Of a stretch of DNA of 53,501 nucleotides, positions 19,620-28,939 are shown piece by piece. Numbering within the stretch: position 1 is the first letter of the stretch; the number at the start of each line of letters is the position of its first letter. Source of the stretch: Falsochrobactrum ovis. Lineage in GTDB: Bacteria > Pseudomonadota > Alphaproteobacteria > Rhizobiales > Rhizobiaceae. The notes below the pieces were generated by a model that saw only the letters and a program-made list of their open reading frames with translations, did no database searches and was not told the DNA's origin. The position numbers and the translations under genes are program-made. The stretch is taken from contig NZ_QLMK01000012.1 in assembly GCF_003259955.1 (NCBI RefSeq), forward strand, positions 18,095-71,595, read 5' to 3'.

Positions 19620-21135
19620 GACGAGCCTCCGTCTTTCTCAAGGTGTCGTAGCGTTCGACATTGGCCTTGGGTTCATTGTTAAGGGTCAGTGCCTGCGGCG
19701 CGTTAATCGGGGGTGGAATGAGAGATTTGCCGTCGACCAAACGATGAAGCAAATTGAGAATATGGGTTTTTGTCGGCACTCCCGACTTCAACGCCATATC
19801 GACTGCCATAAGTACGGCCTGTTCATCATGCTGTAAGACGAGGGAAAGGATATCGACCATTTCCCTATCGCCACCCGGCTTCTTCAACAGATGAAGCTGG
19901 AGTGTGCGAAACGCTTCAGGAAGCTCCGTGAAGGGAGCGCCATTGCGCAATGCGCCGGGCTTTCGCTGAATGACCGACAAATAGTGCCGCCAGTCATAGA
20001 CGGTGTGACCTGGTGCTTCGTGAGAGCGATTGAAGATGCGTGAATGCTCGCAAATAATCTGCCCTTCGGCAGCGACCACGACACGATCAGGATAGACACG
20101 CAGGCTTACAGGGCGATTGGCAAAGGATGCTGGAACACTATAACGCGTACGATCAAAGTGAACGAGGCAGGTCGGTGATACGCGCTTGGTATATTCGACA
20201 AAGCCATCAAAAGATCGGGAAACGGGCATAAGGGTCTGGACTTCTTCAGCCCAAAGATCGGCTATGCTGCCGCGCATTTTACCATGCGTTGTGGTTGCCC
20301 AGAAAAACTTGCAACGCTCTTCCAACCAGTCGTTCAGTTCATCCAGCGAAGCAAATCGTGGAACGGGTTGAAAGAACCGATGCCGAGAATCCTGAACATT
20401 CTTCTCAATCTGTCCCTTCTCCCAGCCCGATGCTGGGTTGCAGAAGTCTGGTTCAAACAGATAGTGGCTGGCCATCGCTTGAAAGCGGATATTGACGTCA
20501 CGCTCTTTGCCTCGCCCGACCTTATCGATGGCTGTACGCATATTGTCATAAATGCCGCGTCGTGGAACACCACCAAGCACTCGGAATGCATGGTTGTGAG
20601 CGTCAAACAACATCTCATGGGACTGTGTGAGATAGGCGCGAACGATAAAGGCCCTGGAATAACTAAGCTTGGTATGGGCGACTTGAAGCTTTGTCCGCTC
20701 ATTGCCGATAATTGCCCAGTCTTCCGACCAGTCAAATTGAAATGCTTCTCCAGCATCAAAGCTCAAAGGGACAAACGTGCCCCGGCCTGATGTCTGGTTG
20801 TGCATATGAAGATCGGCCTTCCACTCGCGGGCAAAGGTGGCAACGCGACTGTATGATCCCTCATAGCCCAGAGCGACAAGGTCGGCGTGTATCTGCTTCA
20901 CCGTGCGCTTCTGTTTACGAGGTTTGCGATCTTCCGACTTTAACCACGTGGTAAGTCGGTCAGAAAATGGGTCGAGTTTGCTTGGCCTGTCCGGAACCTG
21001 AAATTTTGGCTCAGCGCCATTGAGACGCAGATACTTGCGGATGGTGTTCCGCGATAGGCCTGTTCGTCGGGCAATCTCGCGGATCGATAGTTCGTCCCGG
21101 TAATGCCACCGTCGGATAACGCTCAATAATGCCAT
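19609..21135 (-). CDS. istA: IS21-family transposase IstA (copy 2)
   Basis: This DDE transposase is identical to the copy 1 protein: [17 protein letters not shown], first Asp in FQFDWSEDW, second in [11 protein letters not shown], and Glu in [10 protein letters not shown] choose ATG 21135 for the same ribosome-site reason as in copy 1 (508 residues). Because both elements are intact, either could supply transposase for the whole unit. Confidence 0.93.
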   Translation of the reverse strand: MALLSVIRRWHYRDELSIREIARRTGLSRNTIRKYLRLNGAEPKFQVPDRPSKLDPFSDRLTTWLKSEDRKPRKQKRTVKQIHADLVALGYEGSYSRVATFAREWKADLHMHNQTSGRGTFVPLSFDAGEAFQFDWSEDWAIIGNERTKLQVAHTKLSYSRAFIVRAYLTQSHEMLFDAHNHAFRVLGGVPRRGIYDNMRTAIDKVGRGKERDVNIRFQAMASHYLFEPDFCNPASGWEKGQIEKNVQDSRHRFFQPVPRFASLDELNDWLEERCKFFWATTTHGKMRGSIADLWAEEVQTLMPVSRSFDGFVEYTKRVSPTCLVHFDRTRYSVPASFANRPVSLRVYPDRVVVAAEGQIICEHSRIFNRSHEAPGHTVYDWRHYLSVIQRKPGALRNGAPFTELPEAFRTLQLHLLKKPGGDREMVDILSLVLQHDEQAVLMAVDMALKSGVPTKTHILNLLHRLVDGKSLIPPPINAPQALTLNNEPKANVERYDTLRKTEARHAS

Positions 21136-21248
21136 GTCGATCACTCCATAGCCCTCGCTGAAAAACAAACGAGGGAAGGTTCAAACATGGGTCAATTCTA
21201 AATGGAAATATCACCCCAAACCGGGTCACTTCTCAGCGGCAATCAACA

Positions 21249-22259
21249 GGCACCTCAAGGATTGAAGCGATCACCGTCTCCACGCTTGAGGGCAACAAGG
21301 CGACGATAACGGCCAAGGCCTATGTACTAGCTTGTGGTGGCATCGAAAACCCGCGCATTCTGCTTAACGCTAACCGCCAGCGTGCAACCGGATTGGGCAA
21401 TGAGCGGGATTTGGTGGGCCGGTATTTCATGGACCATTTGAATGTTACGGCGAGTCGTCTGGCGCTAGCGGACGATCAAACGGATATGAGCTTTTACGAG
21501 CAGGCGACAGAAACCGCACAGCTGCGCATTGGTCTCAAACTGCCTGATCATGTGAAACGAAGCGAAAAGCTGCTCAATAATGCGGCCTTTATGGATATTA
21601 CCTGGGAAAATCAGGCGCATAATGACGACTTTCGCGACCATGCCTGGCTTGCCTTCTCGACATTGACGAAGTCTTTCGCTCGCGGGCAAGCGCCCGAACG
21701 TGTGGCGGAAAGATTGTGCACGGTCGCTGAGGCTCCAGGCTCGGTCATTACTGGCGTTTCTCGTCACCTCCTAAGGAAGGTTTTCGGATCGGGCCGTATT
21801 TCTTCGATTGCGTTTAGACAGGATGCAGAACAGGCACCCGATCCAGATAGCCGTGTTACGCTTAACGATGAAATTGATGCGCTTGGCCTGCGACGCATAA
21901 CGTTGGATTGGCGAGTTTCCGACTCCGATATGCTGAGCCTCCGGCGGACTCATGAACTCATCGGCAAGGCTTTTGGTAGTGCGGGGCTTGGGCGGTTGCA
22001 GCTTGGTATCGATGACCCGCCGGATCTAGATCAAGTCTTTACCGGATATCATCACATTGGCACGACGCGCATGCACGATGATCCCCGACAGGGCGTAGTT
22101 GACGCAAATTGCCGTGTGCACTCGGTCGATAATCTGTTTATTGCAGGCAGTTCCGTGTTTACCACTGGCGGAACCGCTAACCCGACACTAACTCTGACAG
22201 CCCTTGCGATAAGGCTGGCCGATCATCTGGCTGACGAAGCTCTAATGCAACTGACCTGA
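21249..22259 (+). pseudogene. GMC-family oxidoreductase, 5' end lost to IS21
   Basis: The frame is open from the first base after the IS (GTSRIEAITVS, then AYVLACGGIENPRILL, the FAD-domain strand typical of GMC enzymes). It runs to TGA at 22257-22259. The C-terminal GMC domain is intact: HHIGTTRMHDDP with a catalytic His, VHSVDNLFIAGSSVF, and TANPTLTLTALA with the second active-site residue. The N-terminal FAD-binding GxGxxG half is missing, and no ribosome site precedes the first internal ATG (21393). These periplasm-facing sugar or alcohol dehydrogenases are about 500-550 residues, so roughly a third to two fifths is gone. The next gene is its usual small partner. Confidence 0.85.
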
Positions 22260-22270
22260 GGAGATTCTCA

Positions 22271-22675
22271 ATGTCCAAATATACTCGCCGCGCTTTGCTC
22301 GGGATCGGCGGTGTGCTGGGTGTCGGAGCCGTTGCGTATGGAGCGGGCCTTATCGGTTGTCGTTTCGTCCATCGCAATGTCCCCGATTTCTTTGCCCAGT
22401 TCGAGGGTGTCGACGGTGTTGACACAGAAATATTGCGCAAAGTCGGCTTGGCGGTATTACGCGAACGTCCGGAATATGCAGTCCCTGAATATGTGACTGC
22501 GTCGCTTGCTGCGAAACCGTACAGCGCGGCGGCAATGGAAACGACGTGCCCGAAGGAGCGTCTTGCGTACCTTCAGATGCAATGTCGTGCCGATTTTGAT
22601 CAAGACGATTACCTTATTGTTGATGGCTGGATGATCAGCCAGACAGAGGCCGCCTTTTGCGCCAGCTTGGCTTGA
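22271..22675 (+). CDS. Small Tat-signal protein paired with the GMC oxidoreductase
   Basis: This 134-residue protein begins MSKYTRRALLGIGGVLGVG, a twin-arginine signal with one hydrophobic segment, so export through Tat is expected. It follows the GMC gene by 11 bases with an AGGAGA ribosome site. Small Tat proteins next to GMC dehydrogenases act as the gamma subunit or export partner of membrane-bound sugar and gluconate dehydrogenases. This one is probably such a partner, though I do not recognise a named family beyond the ending DGWMISQTEAAFCA. With the large subunit broken it is likely useless. Confidence 0.65.
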   Translation: MSKYTRRALLGIGGVLGVGAVAYGAGLIGCRFVHRNVPDFFAQFEGVDGVDTEILRKVGLAVLRERPEYAVPEYVTASLAAKPYSAAAMETTCPKERLAYLQMQCRADFDQDDYLIVDGWMISQTEAAFCASLA

Positions 22676-23003
22676 CGAATGGTAAAAGCGGCCGCGGAAG
22701 ATCAGCGCCAGATACGCGGGATAGGCTTTTCGCTTGCACAACCCAACCCTAGGCGCATGTTTAAAGTCAGAAGCTGACGAGTTGTTGGAACCAGTCGCCA
22801 TCGAGTGTTGATTGATCAGAATTGTCTAACTATTGAACGGATGGGGTAGGAAAACGCTGTCCGGTTGTTCCCTGCGGGCTTTTAAACACTTCGTTGCGTA
22901 GCCCTCTTTGAGTGCGGGTGCAGGTTTTGCGTAAACTATTTTGTGTTTGGCAAATTGCTGATAGTTTTCACGGATTAAATTCGCGTTAGCGGAAGGATAG
23001 GGC
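22676..23003. other. Intergenic DNA upstream of the beta-lactamase gene
   Basis: No gene is seen. The stretch nearest the beta-lactamase is AT-rich (about 22925-22985) and must hold its promoter. GGAAGGATAGGG before ATG 23004 is the ribosome binding site. No ampR-type or penR-type regulator gene is present next to it. Confidence 0.4.
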
Positions 23004-23873
23004 ATGAAACTATCGGCGCTTGGACTTTTTGGGTCTCTTTTTCTCCTCTTATCGCCCGCAGTTGCAGGTGAGGCGGAGTTGATCAGTAAGGTTCAAGAGG
23101 CCGAAAAACAAATCAATGCCCGTATAGGTCTGGCGATCAGGAATACCGGTACCGGCGAAACATGGCGCTATAGAGCGGATGAACGTTTTCCAATGGCTAG
23201 TACCTTCAAATTATTGGCTTGCGCCGCACTTCTCGCGCATATCGATGAGGGCAAAGAAGATGGCAATCGGCGGGTGACAATTAACCAAAATGATATTGTT
23301 ACTTATTCGCCTTTAACTGAAAATTGGGTGGGGCAAGCGGTAAGTTTGGAGACTCTCTGCGACGCGACAATGCGAACAAGCGATAATACTGCTGCCAATA
23401 AAGTGCTGGAAGCTATTGGCGGCCCGCAGGGTTTAACTGCATTTTTGCGTGCGCAAGGAGATATAGTCACGCGATTGGATCGCTGGGAAACCGAACTTAA
23501 TGAAGCAATTCCTGGCGACCCACGCGATACGACAACACCTGATGCTATCGTTAATTTGTCGCATAAATTGCTTCTGGAAGATGGTCTGTCGGCCCATTCG
23601 CGCAAGACCTTGACCAATTGGATGATGTCGAATGAAGTTGGTGGCCCGTTGATGCGTGCGGGACTGCCCGAAACTTGGCGTATTGGAGATCGTACCGGTG
23701 CGGGCGGCTATGGAACGCGGGGGATCGTCGCCATCATCTGGCCGCCAGAGCAAAAACCGTTGATTGCGGCAATTTATATTACACAAACCGATGCGTCGAT
23801 AGAGCAGCGCAATGCGGCAATCGCATCAATCGCAAGACAGTTGGCAGAGACTCTATCCGACCAGCCGCGCTAA
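23004..23873 (+). CDS. bla: Class A beta-lactamase, RTG subgroup
   Basis: This serine beta-lactamase of 289 residues has a signal peptide (LGLFGSLFLLLSPAVAG) and acts in the periplasm. The class A motifs are all visible: the nucleophile in STFK (Ser70 to Lys73), SDN (Ser130 loop), ETELNEA with Glu166 and Asn170 of the omega loop, and RTGAGGYG in place of the usual KTG. The RTG variant is characteristic of the carbenicillin-hydrolysing CARB/PSE-like branch and of several chromosomal rhizobial enzymes. The substrate range cannot be read from sequence. There is no adjacent regulator, so expression may be constitutive. It lies about 1.8 kb from the IS21 boundary but outside it. Confidence 0.93.
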   Translation: MKLSALGLFGSLFLLLSPAVAGEAELISKVQEAEKQINARIGLAIRNTGTGETWRYRADERFPMASTFKLLACAALLAHIDEGKEDGNRRVTINQNDIVTYSPLTENWVGQAVSLETLCDATMRTSDNTAANKVLEAIGGPQGLTAFLRAQGDIVTRLDRWETELNEAIPGDPRDTTTPDAIVNLSHKLLLEDGLSAHSRKTLTNWMMSNEVGGPLMRAGLPETWRIGDRTGAGGYGTRGIVAIIWPPEQKPLIAAIYITQTDASIEQRNAAIASIARQLAETLSDQPR

Positions 23874-24005
23874 TTAGGCTTTTCTTGAAAATGCTGCGCG
23901 CTAAGCGGGTATGAACTATCTTTCTTAAAACCGTATATGCCCCGACCGGCGATTGAGACCGTGGTTGAAGGTGTAGCACCAGAAGGGGCATGTAAAACCT
24001 GTTCA

Positions 24006-24404
24006 TCAGGCGGCGGAAGGGACGCGTGCGATAACTTTGATTTCAAAATCAAATCCAGCCAGCCAATTCACTCCCAAAGCTGTCCAATTGGGATAGGGCT
24101 GGGTGTTAAATTCGTCATTTTTAACTTCCATCACCGTTTCAAACTGTGTTTCTGGATCGGTATGGAATGTGGTTATATCAATTATGTCCTCGAATGTGCA
24201 GCCAGCCGCATCCAGCGTTGAACGCAGATTGGCAAAAGCGCGCCGTACTTGATCACTGAATTTTGGCTCGGGAGACCCATCTGGACGACTTCCCACCTGG
24301 CCGGAAACAAAAACCAAATCTCCGGAACGGATTGCGGCAGAATATCCGTGTTTTTCATAAAGTGCATGGCGGTCTTTGGGGAAAATAGCTTGGCGTTGGG
24401 TCAT
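24006..24404 (-). CDS. RidA family protein (reactive intermediate deaminase)
   Basis: This 132-residue YjgF/YER057c/UK114 protein has the family's SGDLVFVSGQVG segment and VKNDEF near the active-site edge, but it has IKVIARVP where canonical RidA has IEAIA-V-P. RidA proteins form trimers that hydrolyse enamine/imine intermediates, and subfamilies vary in substrate. It is divergent from a tetR gene, with twin operators between them, so it is probably repressed by that regulator. The precise substrate is unknown. Confidence 0.88.
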   Translation of the reverse strand: MTQRQAIFPKDRHALYEKHGYSAAIRSGDLVFVSGQVGSRPDGSPEPKFSDQVRRAFANLRSTLDAAGCTFEDIIDITTFHTDPETQFETVMEVKNDEFNTQPYPNWTALGVNWLAGFDFEIKVIARVPSAA

Positions 24405-24458
24405 GATGGCAACTTTCTTTGATGGTGAGGCTTCAGATAATCTTAGGAATGCTAGTTT

Positions 24459-24501
24459 ACATACGTTTCGTATGTTAATATGTCACATACGAGGCGTATG
24501 T
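24459..24501. promoter_or_regulatory. Twin TetR-type operators between ridA and tetR
   Basis: Two perfect inverted repeats, ACATACG-TTT-CGTATGT (24459-24475) and ACATACG-AGG-CGTATGT (24485-24501), share identical 7-bp arms and three-base centres. They are 26 bases apart centre to centre. They occupy the gap between the two divergent genes where both promoters must lie, so the TetR protein should repress both genes, probably as two dimers. Confidence 0.85.
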
Positions 24502-24529
24502 CAATAGAATGGTTTTGCTTTTTTAGGAG

Positions 24530-25132
24530 ATGTTTGAGGTGATCCCCAAAAGCCGCGTCCAAAAAATGGAAGAAAATCGCGCCAAGCTGATAGCTTCTGC
24601 GCGCAAGATGTTTGCGCAACAGGGTTATTCTGCGTCTTCCATGGATGAGATGACCGCCGCTGCCGGACTGACTCGCGGCGCGCTCTATCATAATTTTGGC
24701 GACAAACGAGGTTTGTTTGCAGCTGTTGTAGCGCAAGTTGATGGCGAAATGGCACAACGTGCTCAGGAAATTGCTGGACAGGCGGCAAGCAAATGGGAAG
24801 GTCTGTTGGCAGAAGGGGCGGCCTATATCGAAATGGCGCTTGATCCGGAAATTCGGCAAATTGTGCTGCTTGATGGACCTGCTGTTTTGGGCGACCCGTC
24901 GAACTGGCCTAGTCAAAATGCTTGTCTGGTCGCTACGAAATCTATTGTAACGGAATTGGTATCGGACGGGATTATGAAGCCCGTGGATATTGAATCGGCA
25001 TCACGGCTGTTGAGTGGAGCTGCTTTTGACGCAGCACTTTGGGTTGCAGCCGGAGACGATCCGCTAAAGGTTTTACCCCGTGCTATCGAAGTGTTTAAAT
25101 ATATGGCTTCCGGTTTGCGAGCAGATGTCTAG
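24530..25132 (+). CDS. TetR/AcrR-family transcriptional repressor
   Basis: The 200-residue product has a TetR HTH (ARKMFAQQGYSASSMDEMTAAAGLTRGALYHNFGDKRGLF, about residues 23-62) and a helical ligand-binding C-terminal domain. The ATG at 24530 touches the AGGAG motif. GTG 24539 has better spacing of about nine bases, so the true start may be three codons later. It almost certainly binds the two identical palindromes just upstream and controls itself and the divergent ridA-like gene. The ligand is unknown. Confidence 0.9.
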   Translation: MFEVIPKSRVQKMEENRAKLIASARKMFAQQGYSASSMDEMTAAAGLTRGALYHNFGDKRGLFAAVVAQVDGEMAQRAQEIAGQAASKWEGLLAEGAAYIEMALDPEIRQIVLLDGPAVLGDPSNWPSQNACLVATKSIVTELVSDGIMKPVDIESASRLLSGAAFDAALWVAAGDDPLKVLPRAIEVFKYMASGLRADV

Positions 25133-25456
25133 CTGCTTGAGATCGTTAACACATGCCGGGACCGAACATATGCCGGAACCTATGTGCGGCTCATATTTAG
25201 CCGCACAACAAATATTCTCTCATGCGCTATGCGCTGAATGCTTCGTTACCGTCAGGATCCGTTGATATGAGCATCGCTCCAATTGCGTCAATGAACTGCG
25301 CTAAGCTTGCTCCCCATAATGCGCGTAAATTTAAGAGAGAAGCGTCCACCCGCTTTTTCCATTAGCTCATTCACATAATTCAAATTCTTAAGGAACCGAA
25401 CGCCGTTATGCGAGTTTTCCACTTATCGAAACAACTGTGTTCGAGGAGAAAACACG
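25133..25456. other. Intergenic DNA with stress promoter
   Basis: Apart from the EcfG-type promoter near its right end, I see no gene. A possible hairpin with GTGCGGCT and AGCCGCAC arms (about 25182-25206), which lies some 50 bases after the tetR stop, may help end that transcript. Confidence 0.4.
25392..25416 (+). promoter_or_regulatory. EcfG-type general stress response promoter
   Basis: GGAAC, 16 bases and AGTT match the alphaproteobacterial EcfG (sigma-70 family ECF15) consensus GGAAC-N16-CGTT with one change. It lies 40 bases before ATG 25457. The genes it serves look like stress genes, one of them resembling general stress protein 17M. Confidence 0.6.
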
Positions 25457-25792
25457 ATGAATATCAAGCTATTAGCGCTTTCAAGCGCTCTTATTATTGC
25501 GCCTTCAATTGGCTTTGCGCAGGATGCGCCCGCTACGGGAACTGACGCAACCTCAACGGAAACTCCAGCCATTGCTACCCCGGACACAACGAACCCTCAA
25601 GCTCCTGTGGAAGGTGAAAATAGTTTCACTGAAGAACAGGCAAAAGACCGCATTCAAGACGCCGGATTTACCAATGTCACAGGGCTGACACTTAAAGACA
25701 ATGGGATCTGGGAAGGCACAGCCACCAAAGGTGCAGACAACGTCACTGTGCAGCTCGACTATCAGGGCAATGTAACGACCAAAACCCCTTAA
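25457..25792 (+). CDS. Small secreted PepSY-like protein
   Basis: This 111-residue protein has a Sec signal peptide (LLALSSALIIAPSIGFAQ). A Thr/Pro/Ala-rich linker follows to about residue 55, then a short domain (SFTEEQAKDRIQDAGFTNVTGLTLKDNG, ending TVQLDYQGNV). The domain resembles PepSY-like periplasmic modules that fold as a helix plus strands. The function is unknown. It is the first gene behind the EcfG-type promoter and is followed after 32 bases by the next stress gene, so a two-gene stress operon is likely. Confidence 0.75.
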   Translation: MNIKLLALSSALIIAPSIGFAQDAPATGTDATSTETPAIATPDTTNPQAPVEGENSFTEEQAKDRIQDAGFTNVTGLTLKDNGIWEGTATKGADNVTVQLDYQGNVTTKTP

Positions 25793-25824
25793 CAGCGACT
25801 GTTAGCACCAGAAAGGACGTTATC

Positions 25825-26406
25825 ATGAAAACCGCAACGGGATTATTCGATACATATAGCGCAGCTCGGGATGCAGTGGAAAGGCTTGAAAATGCAGGCT
25901 TTTCGTCATCTGATATCAGTATTGTGTCGCACCATGACGAAACTGAAAGCAACGCCGCCGAGGGCGCAGGCGTCGGTGCCGGTATTGGTGCGGCTGTAGG
26001 CGGGGCAGGCGGATTATTAGCCGGCTTAGGTGTCATGGCTATTCCAGGCGTGGGACCGGTTGTAGCTGCGGGATGGCTTGCGGCAACACTTGCAGGCGCA
26101 GCTGGCGGCGCTATTGTCGGCGGAGCAGCTGGCGGTTTGATCGGAGCTCTCACAGAGGCAGGAGTGCCAGAGGAGGATGCTCATCTTTATGCCGAGGGCG
26201 TGCGCCGCGGCGGCGCTTTAGTCACAGCACGCGTGCCCGATGAGCGTTATGCGGAAGCAGAATCGATATTATCCGGCGCTAATCGCGTCGATGTTGCTGA
26301 ACGCCGCCAGCTATATACAAATGAAGGCTGGGAAAGATTTGATCCGGATGCTGACTATTACACCCCGGAAGAGATCGAACGTGAACGCCGCCGACATATA
26401 ATATAA
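25825..26406 (+). CDS. General stress protein-like membrane protein (YflT/DUF1269 type)
   Basis: This 193-residue protein opens with a ferredoxin-like segment (TGLFDTYSAARDAVERLENAGFSSSDISIVS) seen in general stress protein 17M/YflT. A long Gly/Ala-rich hydrophobic hairpin follows (about 55-110) that should insert in the membrane. A soluble tail repeats the mode 'YAEGVRRGGALVTARV'. Similar proteins are among the most strongly induced members of general stress regulons. Its role is not known biochemically. It shares the upstream promoter and ends at a clear terminator. Confidence 0.8.
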   Translation: MKTATGLFDTYSAARDAVERLENAGFSSSDISIVSHHDETESNAAEGAGVGAGIGAAVGGAGGLLAGLGVMAIPGVGPVVAAGWLAATLAGAAGGAIVGGAAGGLIGALTEAGVPEEDAHLYAEGVRRGGALVTARVPDERYAEAESILSGANRVDVAERRQLYTNEGWERFDPDADYYTPEEIERERRRHII

Positions 26407-26424
26407 TATCTAATCTAATTTAAA

Positions 26425-26454
26425 GGTGGGGCCGGATTTCCGGCCTCACTTTTT
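26425..26454 (+). terminator. Terminator of the stress operon
   Basis: A GGGGCCGG-ATTT-CCGGCCTC hairpin is followed by ACTTTTT, 19 bases beyond the stop codon of the stress gene. Confidence 0.85.
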
Positions 26455-26474
26455 GCAAGACCAAACCTAGTCTG

Positions 26475-27200
26475 TTATCCCTTAAAGTCTCGAGCCAGAA
26501 GATAGAGTTCGACCGATTCAGCTCTCGAAGCCGGTGGCTTTACATGATGGACTGAGCGGAATTTTTGCTTCAATACGGTTAGCATCTCATTCTCAGTTCC
26601 GCCCTGAAATGTTTTCGTCAAAAAGTGGCCACCAGGTTTTAAAACTGACACCGCAAAATCAATTGCTACCTCGCATAGATGCACGGTCCGAAGATGGTCG
26701 GTCCGGCGATGGCCGGTTGTGGGGGCCGCCATATCCGAAATTACCAGATCGGGTTGATCGCCTAAGGCTTCCATCAATTTTTGCGGAGCATCATCATCCA
26801 AAAAATCCATTTGCAGCATGATCACGCCTGGCAAAGGATCGACTGGAAGAAAATCAATGCCAACAACCAGCGGATTTTCGTCAGTTGAGCCGACAATTTT
26901 TGCAGCAACCTGCGACCACCCGCCGGGAGCTGCACCCAAATCAATAATTTTTTGGCCTTTTTTCAGTACCTTGTAACGATCATTAATTTCGATCAATTTA
27001 TAAGCAGCGCGCGACCGATAGCCGTCCTGACGCGATCTATGCACATAGGGATCGTTTAGATGGCGCTCCAACCAGCGACGCGACGACTCCTTAATCGTCC
27101 CAGCCTTCTTTTTAACCCGGACATGCAGTCTGCTGGTACCAGAACCACCCCGCCCACCGGTGGTTTTTGCCCTGCTTCTGTTTCCGCCTGATCTACTCAT
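26475..27200 (-). CDS. rlmE: 23S rRNA (uridine-2'-O)-methyltransferase RlmE
   Basis: RlmE (FtsJ/RrmJ) methylates U2552 of 23S rRNA late in 50S assembly. The 241-residue protein has the SAM motif [15 protein letters not shown], a Lys in RAAYKLIEI, the Asp of [11 protein letters not shown] and the Lys of FLTKTFQG, which together give the K-D-K catalytic set. The N-terminal 30 residues are Gly/Arg-rich. I start at ATG 27200, two bases after the ppx stop; an in-frame TTG at 27206 would overlap it. The ppx-rlmE pair is a conserved arrangement in rhizobial genomes. Confidence 0.95.
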   Translation of the reverse strand: MSRSGGNRSRAKTTGGRGGSGTSRLHVRVKKKAGTIKESSRRWLERHLNDPYVHRSRQDGYRSRAAYKLIEINDRYKVLKKGQKIIDLGAAPGGWSQVAAKIVGSTDENPLVVGIDFLPVDPLPGVIMLQMDFLDDDAPQKLMEALGDQPDLVISDMAAPTTGHRRTDHLRTVHLCEVAIDFAVSVLKPGGHFLTKTFQGGTENEMLTVLKQKFRSVHHVKPPASRAESVELYLLARDFKG

Positions 27201-27202
27201 GC

Positions 27203-28747
27203 TCAATGCCTGTTTCTTGCGCTGTTGTGGACGTTTGACGAACGATTTTGCCGCCAGGCACCATCACGCGACATTAATTCAGTTAAAATGCCCTCGCGGA
27301 GACCACGATCAGCAATGAGAAGTTTTTCGCTAGGCCAAACTATGCGTATGGCATCAAGAATAGCGCAGCCCCCCAGGACCAGATCGGCTCTGTCCGCCCC
27401 GATGCAAGGATTGGCAACGCGAGCTTCAAAATCCCATGACAAAAGCTGATTGGTCATTTGGGTGACTTCTTCTGCACCCATCCACATACCATCAACTCTG
27501 CGCCGATCATAGCGTTCAAGCCCCAAGTGAATTCCGGCAAGCGTGGTAACAGTGCCTGAGGTGCCCAATAGGTGAAACCTAGAACCCGCGGTCAGATGGC
27601 CAAGACAATGGCGTTGAGCGAAGCTCGACAAAAGTTCTGTGACGTGCTGAACCATATTATCATAGCTTTCAGGCGTCACATTGCGCCCACCAAAACGTTC
27701 GGCGAGAGTTACGACACCTACAGGCAGTGAGGTCCATGCGCGAATATGTTCGGCCAAACGTGGGGACCGGCGTTCGGAAACATCAATCAGCGCAATTTCT
27801 GATGAGCCACCGCCAATATCAAATAGCACGACGGCATCCGTATCCCGGGTGATGAGCGTTCCGCATCCGGAAACCGCTAAACGCGCCTCTGTCTGTCGAT
27901 CTACGATCTCAAGTTGCAAGTTGGTTTCATCTAATACGCGCTGAAGAAATTCTTCGCCATTTTCTGCTGAGCGACAGGCCTCAGTCGCGATAAGCCGGGC
28001 TCGTCTGATTTTTTTCGAGGCAAGCTTCTCGGAGCAGATTTTCAACGCGTCAACGGCTCGTTGCATGGCATGATCACTCAACCGGCCAGTGGTTGAGAGC
28101 CCTTCGCCTAATCGGACAATGCGCGAAAAAGCATCTACCACCCGAAATAGCCCAGGACGCGTGGGGGTCGCTATGAGCAGACGACAATTATTGGTGCCCA
28201 AATCGAGCGCGGCATAAAGCGGAGCGTCGCGAGTATCATGCCATTTATGGCGTATCTGAGAGGCGGCAGGCCCCCGTTTGCCAGCTAGGACAGACACATG
28301 CGAGCAATTGTGCGAAGGGCTGGTCTGCACAGATTGTTTGAATTCGGATGATGAAGCGGCAACGCTCTCTATCCGCGCCTGCTTTTTCTTACGCGCACGT
28401 CGGCGGCGATTCGAAATTTTTCCTGATGGCTTGCCTTCAGCAGTTTTGCTCTGTGCAGCTGCATCGACCAGACCTAGTACGGTCTCAGAAATAGCGTCTG
28501 CCGTGCTGCGCATTTTACCGCGCCTACGCCGCCGCAAGCGTTTGGCCTGACTGTGAATTGCCGGTTTTTCCGTATCCGTGCGTCCTAAATCGGCTGCCCC
28601 AGGCATTTTGCCGATTTCTGGAACGGCATTTTTACGCGATTTGCGGTTGCCATTCTCAGACGGATTCCGAGCGTAGTTTAAGCTCGATCGTCCGTTAGAC
28701 GCCCCGGATTGCGCCATGTTGCTGGGGCGCTCGTCGGGGTTTTTCAA
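27203..28747 (-). CDS. ppx: Exopolyphosphatase / GppA-type phosphatase with long basic N-terminal extension
   Basis: This Ppx/GppA phosphatase hydrolyses polyphosphate or pppGpp. The 514-residue product has its catalytic region starting near residue 175 ([19 protein letters not shown]), with [13 protein letters not shown] and [15 protein letters not shown] further on. Residues 1-170 are a low-complexity, strongly basic extension ([20 protein letters not shown]). Such an extension could bind polyphosphate or nucleic acid, but this is inference. It is co-transcribed with rlmE. Confidence 0.9.
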   Translation of the reverse strand: MKNPDERPSNMAQSGASNGRSSLNYARNPSENGNRKSRKNAVPEIGKMPGAADLGRTDTEKPAIHSQAKRLRRRRRGKMRSTADAISETVLGLVDAAAQSKTAEGKPSGKISNRRRRARKKKQARIESVAASSSEFKQSVQTSPSHNCSHVSVLAGKRGPAASQIRHKWHDTRDAPLYAALDLGTNNCRLLIATPTRPGLFRVVDAFSRIVRLGEGLSTTGRLSDHAMQRAVDALKICSEKLASKKIRRARLIATEACRSAENGEEFLQRVLDETNLQLEIVDRQTEARLAVSGCGTLITRDTDAVVLFDIGGGSSEIALIDVSERRSPRLAEHIRAWTSLPVGVVTLAERFGGRNVTPESYDNMVQHVTELLSSFAQRHCLGHLTAGSRFHLLGTSGTVTTLAGIHLGLERYDRRRVDGMWMGAEEVTQMTNQLLSWDFEARVANPCIGADRADLVLGGCAILDAIRIVWPSEKLLIADRGLREGILTELMSRDGAWRQNRSSNVHNSARNRH

Positions 28748-28899
28748 GGTTCTTGTCCTTTTGGCGCCGCGCGAACCCGAAGGACGCTAGCATGGCGCTT
28801 TAATTTTACGTTGCCTATAATGTAACAGCGGTTGTGACATTTACCAATAGGGCGACGCTGCAAGTGACCTGAAAAATTATATTGGCTGATAGTTCAATG

Positions 28900-28935
28900 A
28901 AAGAACGGGCCGCACCTTGTGTGCGAAAGCCCGTT
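28900..28935 (-). terminator. Terminator of the cystine-type ABC transporter operon
   Basis: AACGGGC and GCCCGTT arms enclose a second stem (CGCAC/GTGCG). On the minus strand the hairpin is followed by TTCTTTC, right after the ATPase stop codon. Confidence 0.7.
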
Positions 28936-28939
28936 AAGG

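Larger units (their letters stand above)
18754..21248 (-). mobile_element. IS21-family insertion sequence, copy 2
   Basis: The 2,495-base element matches copy 1 throughout, including the 31-bp terminal inverted repeats and the subterminal repeats. It has no visible target-site duplication: CATTGA lies on the left and GGCACC on the right. Its right end enters a GMC oxidoreductase reading frame directly. Confidence 0.95.
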
